Part shown: piece by piece, positions 5,314-11,571 of the stretch
How positions within the stretch are numbered: the first letter of the stretch is position 1
Layout of the letters: each line of letters starts with the position of its first letter
Assembly (NCBI GenBank): GCA_900547385.1
Contig: URGQ01000043.1
Coordinates: 1-11,898 of the forward strand
Direction of reading: 5' to 3'
Length of the DNA stretch: 11,898 nt
From: an uncultured Oscillospiraceae bacterium
Lineage (GTDB): Bacteria; Bacillota; Clostridia; Oscillospirales; Ruminococcaceae
Position numbers and translations under genes: made by a program
The notes under the pieces: model-generated
Told to the model about the DNA's origin: nothing
The model's input: the letters and a program-made list of their open reading frames with translations, nothing else
Databases searched by the model: none

Positions 5314-8300
5314 ATGAAAAGAGTATTGAGCCTGCTGCTTTCGGTGCTGATGGTCGCCTTTTTGGCGCTGCCCGCCGCCGCAGCGGAAACAACCGATGAG
5401 CCCCATACGCATCAAGTGGATTTCAAACCGTGGACGACCAAATATGGTAACTTCCATGTTGGTGAATGCACTACCTGCGGCGAATGGGTCAGTGAAGAGC
5501 ACGCCTTAGTAGAAGGTACCTGTACTGTCTGTGGATACATGGAGCATGAACATGATGTAGACTATGCGCCCGGTTATAACATGGATGGTGATTATCACGC
5601 CGGTACCTGCAAAACATGTAGCACAACGATTCGTGCGGATCATACCTACAATGAGAGCGGTGTCTGTACTGCCTGTGGTTTTCAAAAGCATGAGCACGAT
5701 GTAGCCAGCTATCACCCTAATGCGGGCAGTGACAATGGGCTGCATTATGGTTCCTGTTCAGTGTGTGGCCTCACCATTGTTCAAAGCCACACCATGGGTG
5801 GCGATACCTGCACTACTTGCGGCTATGCGCCCCACGATCACACATTCGCAAGCTACAAGATCTTTGTAACCCCCTATGGTGATTACCATGGCGGTACCTG
5901 TTTGGGTTGCGGAGAGTGGGTCAATGAAAGCCACACCTACGGCGAGGATAATCTTTGCACCGTTTGCGGTTATAAGCAGCACACGCACCAGGTAGCCAGC
6001 TACCATCCGAAAGAAAACGCCGATGGCCCCTACCATGCCGGCACCTGCTCGGTCTGCAATCTAAGTGTCCCCGCTTATCACACCTATGGTACGGATGGTG
6101 CCTGCACCGTTTGCGGTTATAAGGAGCATGAGCATCAGCTGACCAACTGCCAGCCGTTTGGGAATGTAGGCGGTACCTATCATGTTGGCACCTGCTCAGT
6201 CTGTGGGCTGAGAGTTGACGAGGGGCACACCATGCAAGATGGTACATGCACCGTTTGTGGCTACATGGATCACGAGCATACCTTGGTGTATACCGGTTAC
6301 GATGAGGGCCATGAGGCACGCTGTTCGGTCTGCAATCTGTTTATTTCCGAGGAGCATACGATGCAGGATAATGTCTGCACCCTCTGCGGCTACACCCCCC
6401 ACGAACATAAAGTAGACAATTATAACCCCTTCCGGGATATGCACGAAGGCCTTTGCTCCATCTGTAACCAGTGGATCCAGGAAGAGCATAACTTTGTAAA
6501 CGGTGTCTGCGAAGCCTGCGGCTGCATGGACCACACCCACAATGTGACCTACACCCCCATCGTGAATATGGATGGGGAACGCCACAGCGGCACCTGCGCC
6601 GAGTGCCATGTCTGGCTCAGCGAGCCGCATACCTACAATGAACAGGGTGTTTGCAAAGTCTGCAACTATCAGAAGCATGACCATCGGTATGCTTATTCCA
6701 TTGCGTATGAGCAGGATGGTGGTAGCTCCTACCACAACAGCCTTTGCACCGTCTGCGGGTTGGATATCCCGGGGTACCACACCATGTCGAACGGTACCTG
6801 CACAGTCTGCGGCTACCAAAACCACAGCCATACCTGGGGTGAATCGAAAGCGACCAATGACAATTACCATGCGGCCCGCTGTCAGGAATGCGGCCTTGTC
6901 TCCTACAATGTCCACAATTTCACGGATGGGACCTGCTCGGTTTGCGGCTACACCCAGCACGAGCATCAGACCGCTGCCCACACCCGCCCCTATGAGGAGG
7001 GCTGCCGCGGCAAGTGTACTAAGTGTGAAATGTGGGTTGTGCAGAGCCACACCATGGTGGATGGCGCCTGCACCGTTTGCGGCTACCAGGAGCATGAGCA
7101 TACCCTGAAGTATTACGCCATCGGGGATAAGCACTATGCTATCTGCGCCGAATGCGGCATGTATACCCACAGCGAGTACCATCCCCTCACAGGCGAATGC
7201 CCCATCTGCCATAATCAGGAGCGCGAGCACGAGCACACCTGGGATAACGGCACCATCACCCGCCCGGCCACCTATACCGAGGAGGGCGAAATGCGGTACA
7301 GCTGCACCGGCTGCTCCGCCACCAGGACGGAATCCATCGCTAAATTGGCACGCTACTGCACCCATGCCTGCACCGCCTGCGGCGGCTGCACCCTGCCCGC
7401 TTCGGATGCCTCCTGCCGGCATCCCCGCTGCACCTGCACCCAGCCCCAGGCCCCCAGCCGCACCACTGCGGCAGCTACCCTGGAAACCACCGTTCCCAAT
7501 CTGACCCTTTCGGCCGAAAAGGTGGAGCTGCAGCCGGAAAGCCCCTATGGCCAGTACATTACCCAGGTTGCCGCCGGCTACCGTGTCAAGTCGGTCTTTG
7601 AACTTTCCCTGCTCACCAGCGGCAGCAAGTATGACCTAAAAGCAGGTGAATCGGCCACCGTCACCCTCACCGTCGGCGTGGAAAACGCCAAGCGCATCGC
7701 GGCCGGGCAGCTGCTCCTGCTGCATGTCGGGGAGGACGGCAATACCCTTTACGGCCCCGGCGGCCTTACCGTCACCGCCGATGTCATTAACGGTACTATC
7801 ACCTTTACCACCGGCAGCTTCTCCCCGTTCCTGCTGGTAGAGAATGCCGATACCCCCGCCCCCGCCGTGCTCCAGGTCGGCCAGGCCACCGTCATCAAGG
7901 GCCGGGAGGTCACCATCCCCGTCACCATCACCGGCAATCCCGGCTTCGCCGCTATGGGCTTCCACATCAGCTACGATAAGATCCGCCTGGAGCTGCTCGA
8001 ATGTGAAATGGCCCCGGAGGGATTCAATCTTTATATCAAAAAGGAAAGCGGAAAAGCGGTCTTTGTCGGCGCAGCGGATTATATCGAAGACGGCACACTC
8101 TTAAACCTCCGGTTCAAGGTGCTGGAAAACGCCGAGGATGGCCTTGCGGAGATCACCCTTGCGGTGCAGGAGGCCCTCAATGTCAGCGAGAATAAGGTAT
8201 CCTTCAGCGTCACCTCCGGCGGGGTCCAGGTCGTTACCCGCGTCCTTGGCGATGTAAATGATGACGGCAAGACCGGCAGCTTGCTGGACATCCTGTATCT

Positions 8301-8433
8301 CAAAAAATACCTGGCCGGCTTCTCGGTCAAGATCAATCGGCTCAATGCCGATATGAATGAAGACGGTGAGGTAAAGCTGGCCGATCTGATCCTGCTGATG
8401 CAGCAGTATGTGGAAGAGAAGATAGAAGGATGA
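5314..8433 (+). CDS. His/Cys-repeat scaffold with cohesin and dockerin
   Basis: A 1039-residue secreted modular protein. The signal peptide starts at 5314 (MKRVLSLLLSVLMVAFLALP, cleavage after about A24). The strong AAGGAGG (5291-5297) is 16 bases away and a weaker AAAGG lies directly in front, so the ribosome site is unusual. Residues 31-641 are 13 tandem His/Cys repeats. Residues about 641-680 are a related single-CXXC module (HTWDNGTITRPATYTEEGE). A cysteine cluster (C682 to about 709) and a beta-sandwich region (about 722-848, ending FTTGSFSPFLLVEN) follow. Residues about 849-975 are a cohesin (FAAMGFHISYDKIRLELLEC). Residues about 978-1039 are a dockerin with two calcium loops (DVNDDGK from D980; DMNEDGE). 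Cohesin and dockerin in one chain allow head-to-tail joining. No enzyme domain is seen; repeat ligand unknown. Confidence 0.88.
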   Translation: MKRVLSLLLSVLMVAFLALPAAAAETTDEPHTHQVDFKPWTTKYGNFHVGECTTCGEWVSEEHALVEGTCTVCGYMEHEHDVDYAPGYNMDGDYHAGTCKTCSTTIRADHTYNESGVCTACGFQKHEHDVASYHPNAGSDNGLHYGSCSVCGLTIVQSHTMGGDTCTTCGYAPHDHTFASYKIFVTPYGDYHGGTCLGCGEWVNESHTYGEDNLCTVCGYKQHTHQVASYHPKENADGPYHAGTCSVCNLSVPAYHTYGTDGACTVCGYKEHEHQLTNCQPFGNVGGTYHVGTCSVCGLRVDEGHTMQDGTCTVCGYMDHEHTLVYTGYDEGHEARCSVCNLFISEEHTMQDNVCTLCGYTPHEHKVDNYNPFRDMHEGLCSICNQWIQEEHNFVNGVCEACGCMDHTHNVTYTPIVNMDGERHSGTCAECHVWLSEPHTYNEQGVCKVCNYQKHDHRYAYSIAYEQDGGSSYHNSLCTVCGLDIPGYHTMSNGTCTVCGYQNHSHTWGESKATNDNYHAARCQECGLVSYNVHNFTDGTCSVCGYTQHEHQTAAHTRPYEEGCRGKCTKCEMWVVQSHTMVDGACTVCGYQEHEHTLKYYAIGDKHYAICAECGMYTHSEYHPLTGECPICHNQEREHEHTWDNGTITRPATYTEEGEMRYSCTGCSATRTESIAKLARYCTHACTACGGCTLPASDASCRHPRCTCTQPQAPSRTTAAATLETTVPNLTLSAEKVELQPESPYGQYITQVAAGYRVKSVFELSLLTSGSKYDLKAGESATVTLTVGVENAKRIAAGQLLLLHVGEDGNTLYGPGGLTVTADVINGTITFTTGSFSPFLLVENADTPAPAVLQVGQATVIKGREVTIPVTITGNPGFAAMGFHISYDKIRLELLECEMAPEGFNLYIKKESGKAVFVGAADYIEDGTLLNLRFKVLENAEDGLAEITLAVQEALNVSENKVSFSVTSGGVQVVTRVLGDVNDDGKTGSLLDILYLKKYLAGFSVKINRLNADMNEDGEVKLADLILLMQQYVEEKIEG
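5404..7236 (+). repeat. 13 tandem His/Cys repeats (protein-level)
   Basis: Each unit is about 43-49 residues (about 130-147 bases) with the pattern HxH, a variable middle, YHxGxCxxC, xxxxxxxH[TN], GxCxxCGY, then the next HxH. Nearly every unit has four cysteines as two CXXC pairs and four or more histidines. At DNA level, copies are similar but diverged; TGCACCGTTTGCGGTTATAA recurs at 5956 and 6103, exactly 147 bases apart. The pattern suggests a zinc-ribbon-like fold or disulfide-stabilised modules; which one cannot be told from sequence. Confidence 0.85.
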
Positions 8434-8476
8434 CACAGCCCGGTAAAAGCGCGGCAAGGCAGAAAGGAGATTGGCT

Positions 8477-9376
8477 ATGAAAAAAATATGGAGCATCCTC
8501 ATGGCGGCCATGATCCTGTGCCTTGCCGTGAGTGTCCCCTCCCTGGCGGAGGGCACCCCCACCTTGGAGCTGCGCCCCTCCGCATCGTCCGTCCAGCCGG
8601 GTGGGGAATTCACCGTGGAGCTGGTGATCCACAATAACCCCGGTATCGCCGGCATAAGGTTCGCTTTCCAGTATGATGAGACACTCCTCCAGCTTACCGG
8701 TGCGAATGGGCAATCACTGACAGACTGGGAAGTAGGCATCAAAGCAAAACAGGACGAAACAGGGGAGAAAGTAGATCGTGAAAATGCAGTTTGGGCTCAG
8801 GGTGAGAACTGGACAGGCTCCGATTGCTGCATCCTCCGGTTAACCTTTCGTGTGCTGGAGAATGCCCCCATGGATACCGTCACCACAATTGGCATAACGG
8901 GCTTGGACATCATGAACGCCAGCCTGCAGGAGGTCCCCTTCACCGCCACATCCGCCACCGTCACCATCCAGGAGGAGCTCCCGTTGAGCGTTACCCCCAG
9001 CTCCAGCGCACTGTCCGGTACCTATACCGTCAGTGGGCAGGTGGTCACAGTGACTTACGATAAGCCCTGCAAGGTCGGCTACCTTTCCGGCGGCAAATAT
9101 GTGGCGGCTCCAGCGGTTGCTAGTGGCAGCGGCTACGCCTTCACTCTCCCCGATGGCATCACCGAAGCCATCCTCGTAGTCAAAGGCGATGTAAATGGGG
9201 ATGGGAAAATCAACATAGCAGATGTCAACCGTTTATTCAGGTACACATCAAAAAAGGAAATTACGCTTAGTGATGAACAGTATTTTGCCGCGGATGTCAA
9301 TCTTGATAAAAAAGTAAATATAGCAGATGTCAATCGCCTGTTTAGGTTCACGACTAAGCAAATAACAACTTTGTAA
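8477..9376 (+). CDS. Cohesin-dockerin linker protein
   Basis: A 299-residue secreted protein. ATG 8477 has AAAGGAG (8463-8469) at 7-base spacing; a TTG two codons earlier is rejected. Signal peptide about 1-24 (MKKIWSILMAAMILCLAVSV). Residues about 27-165 are a cohesin (VQPGGEFTVELVIHNNPGIA, LRLTFRVLEN) with an extra charged loop (KAKQDETGEKVDREN) that the cohesin of gene 1 lacks. Residues about 168-235 are a small beta-rich spacer. Residues 237-295 are a dockerin with two near-duplicate calcium segments, GDVNGDGKINIADVNRLFRY (D238) and DVNLDKKVNIADVNRLFRFT (about D274). No anchor, repeat or enzyme module. It could serve as a chain-extending link between the other cohesin proteins. The dockerin-coding end is AT-rich compared with the rest of the gene. 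Confidence 0.88.
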   Translation: MKKIWSILMAAMILCLAVSVPSLAEGTPTLELRPSASSVQPGGEFTVELVIHNNPGIAGIRFAFQYDETLLQLTGANGQSLTDWEVGIKAKQDETGEKVDRENAVWAQGENWTGSDCCILRLTFRVLENAPMDTVTTIGITGLDIMNASLQEVPFTATSATVTIQEELPLSVTPSSSALSGTYTVSGQVVTVTYDKPCKVGYLSGGKYVAAPAVASGSGYAFTLPDGITEAILVVKGDVNGDGKINIADVNRLFRYTSKKEITLSDEQYFAADVNLDKKVNIADVNRLFRFTTKQITTL

Positions 9377-9846
9377 TTTTGGAGGATTGAACAGATGAAG
9401 AAAATTGTTTCTATAGCACTTGCAATAGCACTGATATGTTTTATGATTGCAAGCACTGCTTTTGCAAATGAAACAGCTGTACTAAAGGTAGAGACAACAA
9501 CTACAAGCGTACAGCAAGGAGAAAATGTCGTAATTAAAATATCAATGTCCAGCAATACAACAAAGAATATTGCGGCAATTGGATTTAATGTGGATGTCCC
9601 GGATAGTTTTGAATATGTATCTCATACGCTGGCATCTGGACTTCCCGAAAATGCAGTATATACAAACCGCACAGGAACCTTTGGATGTTATAACGGACAG
9701 CTTTCAGGAGATTTTGAGATTGTAACAATTACTTATAAAGTTAAGGAAGCCGCAGATGCGGGAGAAGTGAGTGTTGGAATCAAAAATGATGATGACCTGT
9801 CTGTGACTGATGTTGATGATAGCCTTGTAGATCTTACTATAAATCC
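9184..9846. other. AT-rich mosaic block across two genes
   Basis: From about 9184 to about 9846 base composition drops sharply: three counted 60-base lines within it (9421, 9481, 9541) give 35-38% GC, while flanking lines 8941 and 10081 give 65-68%. The block holds exactly the dockerin of gene 3, the intergenic gap, and the signal peptide plus cohesin of gene 4. Boundaries are approximate and judged by eye. Confidence 0.7.
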
Positions 9847-10990
9847 GTGCACCCTCACCATCACCACCCCCCATGTTCACCAGTGGGCTACCGAGTGGAC
9901 CAGCGATGGTACCCACCACTGGCATGAGTGTACGGCCGAAGGCTGCACCTTGACAGCAGGTACTGCCAATAGCGAAAAAGGTGGCTATGCAGAGCACAAC
10001 TGGACCGCCGCAAACTGCACCACTGCCAAAACCTGTTCTATTTGCGGTAAGACAGAAGGCAGCGCCCTCGGCCATGATTGGGCTGCTGCAACCTGTACCG
10101 CTCCTAAGACCTGCAAGCGTACCGGCTGCACCGCCACCGATGGTAGCCCTCTTGGCCACGATTGGGATACTGTCTGGACGATCGGTGATGACCAGCACTG
10201 GCACAAGTGCAATCGTACTGGCTGTACCGTAATAAAGGATGCGGCGAACCATACCCCCGACCGTAATGCTGCAACTGAAGATGACCCCGTCAAGTGCACC
10301 GAATGCGGCAAAGTCCTCACCCCCGCCCTTGGTCATGTCCATACCAGTCATCTTACTTCCGTAGCGGCTAAGGCCCCCACCTGCACCGCACCCGGCAATG
10401 CTGCCTACTGGAAGTGCAGCTGTGATAAGCTGTTCTCCGATGACACCGCCACCACCGAAACCACCCTTGCGGCGGTTACGAGGTCTGCCCTCGGCCACGA
10501 TCATAACGGTCCTTGGGTCACCACAGATGAGAATGAACACTGGAAAGTGTGTGCCCGCGAAGGCTGCAACGAGCAACTGGATAAGGCTGTCCACACCCCC
10601 TCCGCTTGGGTAAATGTCGGCGATGGCTACCATCACCAGACCTGCACTGCCTGCGAAAGAGAGTTGACGCATGAGGTCTGCACCTTTGGCCAGCCCCTGA
10701 AGTACAATGCCACCTCTCACTGGGAAGAGTGCACAAAGTGCGGTAACAAGCAGAACGAAGCCGCCCACGAGTTCCTCCCCGATTCCGACAAGTGCACCGG
10801 CTGTGATTACACCAAATCCTCCACCATCACCATCATCACCCCCACCCAGCCGGGCGATAGCAAGCCCGCGGAGGGCAACCCCTCCACCGGCGCGGTTTCC
10901 GGCCCCGTCGGCTACATCGCGATCGGCCTGGCTGCCGTAGGCGCTCTCTGCCTCGGCGCTAAAAAGCTCACCCAAAAGCACGAGGACTGA
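9395..10990 (+). CDS. Sortase-anchored cohesin protein with His/Cys repeats
   Basis: A 531-residue wall protein. ATG 9395 follows GGAGG (9381-9385) by 9 bases. Signal peptide about 1-24 (MKKIVSIALAIALICFMIAS). Residues about 27-155 are a cohesin-like domain (SVQQGENVVIKISMSSN, IAAIGFNVDVPDSFEY, VTITYKVKEAADAGEVSVGI). Residues 160-473 are irregular His/Cys/Trp repeats (HHWHEC, QHWHKC, EHWKVC, SHWEEC with CXXC and ALGHDW units), of a different kind from those in gene 2. A short Thr/Pro/Gly linker leads to NPSTG (495-499), a hydrophobic segment (about 503-521) and the tail KKLTQKHED. The anchor has the layout of a sortase signal, but with NPxTG rather than LPxTG. It would be the wall-fixed acceptor of dockerin proteins made by the neighbours. 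Codons 1-150 are AT-rich, the rest GC-rich. Confidence 0.87.
   Translation: MKKIVSIALAIALICFMIASTAFANETAVLKVETTTTSVQQGENVVIKISMSSNTTKNIAAIGFNVDVPDSFEYVSHTLASGLPENAVYTNRTGTFGCYNGQLSGDFEIVTITYKVKEAADAGEVSVGIKNDDDLSVTDVDDSLVDLTINPCTLTITTPHVHQWATEWTSDGTHHWHECTAEGCTLTAGTANSEKGGYAEHNWTAANCTTAKTCSICGKTEGSALGHDWAAATCTAPKTCKRTGCTATDGSPLGHDWDTVWTIGDDQHWHKCNRTGCTVIKDAANHTPDRNAATEDDPVKCTECGKVLTPALGHVHTSHLTSVAAKAPTCTAPGNAAYWKCSCDKLFSDDTATTETTLAAVTRSALGHDHNGPWVTTDENEHWKVCAREGCNEQLDKAVHTPSAWVNVGDGYHHQTCTACERELTHEVCTFGQPLKYNATSHWEECTKCGNKQNEAAHEFLPDSDKCTGCDYTKSSTITIITPTQPGDSKPAEGNPSTGAVSGPVGYIAIGLAAVGALCLGAKKLTQKHED
9872..10813 (+). repeat. Irregular His/Cys/Trp repeats in the anchored protein
   Basis: Encodes residues 160-473 of the anchored protein. 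Units contain W-x-x-x-D-x-x-H-W-x-x-C followed by CXXC or RTGC and often end in LGHDW or LGH. Repeat lengths vary (about 26-57 residues), so this is a degenerate repeat region rather than a regular array. Such modules are common in surface proteins of gut Firmicutes; their ligand is not known. Confidence 0.7.
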
Positions 10991-11019
10991 CCCCAACGCG
11001 TAAAATAATGCAGTAACAT

Positions 11020-11062
11020 AAGGCCCCCGGCCCGATCCCTCCGATCCCGCCGGGGGCCTTTT
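11020..11062 (+). terminator. Intrinsic terminator ending the cohesin cluster
   Basis: AAGGCCCCCGGC (11020-11031) pairs perfectly with GCCGGGGGCCTT (11049-11060), 12 base pairs, 17-base loop, with TTTT at 11059-11062. It lies 30 bases after the last cohesin gene. Confidence 0.9.
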
Positions 11063-11075
11063 CATCCCACCCATC

Positions 11076-11105
11076 AAAAAAAGAGCCCTCCGCGGAAGGC
11101 CCTTT
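11076..11105 (-). terminator. Intrinsic terminator of the convergent small-protein gene
   Basis: On the minus strand AAAGGGCCTTCC (11105-11094) pairs with GGAGGGCTCTTT (11091-11080), with two G-U pairs, followed by a run of seven T (11082-11076). It is only a few bases past the stop of the minus-strand gene and sits back to back with the plus-strand terminator, so the two convergent units are well separated. Confidence 0.88.
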
Positions 11106-11107
11106 CG

Positions 11108-11500
11108 TTATGTCTTTTTGATAAAGCTCGTCCCGCATTTGGGACAGGAAATACTGATCTTCCCCTTGCCGCGCGGCACCCGCAGCTTCTGCTTGCAGGT
11201 GGGGCAGATGAATACCTTGTACTTTCTGCGTTCCTCCCGGCTGGGCCGGTTCGCGCGCCCGTTCTTCAGCTTCCACCAGAATTGCAGCAGCTTTTGGTTC
11301 TCCTGCTGCCGGGCGTAAATGTTGCGGGAGAAGATGCGCAGATAGCACACCACCAGCACCGCCCAGCACAGGATGCTGAGCCCCTTGATCTGAAAGATGC
11401 TGCCGCATAGCGAGATGACCAAAGAGAGCGCCAGCAGCACCCAGGTCAGCTGATCCACCCCGTATCGTCCCATCATCAAACGGCGAAACCAATCCCGCAT
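11108..11500 (-). CDS. Small membrane protein with C-terminal zinc ribbon
   Basis: A 130-residue protein I recognise only by architecture. A basic N-terminus (MRDWFRRLMMGRYG) is followed by two hydrophobic segments (about 17-37 and 40-56), a charged linker (about 57-95, RIFSRNIYARQQ then NGRANRPSREERRKYK) and a zinc ribbon with two CXXC pairs (FICPTCKQKLRVP and ISCPKCGTSFIKK). Both termini should face the cytoplasm. The ATG at 11500 has GGAGAG-type sequence 12 bases upstream and AAAGG directly in front, so M9 or M10 could be alternative starts. It has its own promoter and terminator and is a single-gene unit. Similar small proteins occur in many clostridia with no known role; any link to the cohesin cluster is only by position. 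Confidence 0.83.
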   Translation of the reverse strand: MRDWFRRLMMGRYGVDQLTWVLLALSLVISLCGSIFQIKGLSILCWAVLVVCYLRIFSRNIYARQQENQKLLQFWWKLKNGRANRPSREERRKYKVFICPTCKQKLRVPRGKGKISISCPKCGTSFIKKT

Positions 11501-11542
11501 ACCTTTCCGGCTCTCCTTTCCCGTTCATTTCTGCTGTACTCT

Positions 11543-11571
11543 ATCATAGCGGAATGACAGAAAAACTGCAA
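11543..11571 (-). promoter_or_regulatory. Promoter of the small zinc-ribbon membrane protein gene
   Basis: On the minus strand TTGCAG (11571-11566) and TATGAT (11548-11543) are separated by 17 bases. This is a good housekeeping-type promoter about 43 bases before the ATG at 11500. Confidence 0.75.

Noticed and set aside
5404..7236. CRISPR array or satellite DNA
   Set aside because: The periodicity is about 130-147 bases, variable, and coding throughout; it is a protein repeat.
6196..7422. Long minus-strand open frame (408 codons) opposite the His/Cys repeats
   Set aside because: It mirrors the repeat codons, has no ribosome site and no recognisable domain; the plus-strand frame has signal peptide, repeats, cohesin and dockerin.
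9704..11077. Minus-strand open frame of 457 codons opposite the anchored cohesin protein
   Set aside because: Gly/Ala-rich shadow translation, runs through a strong terminator, no start signal; the plus-strand gene is clear.
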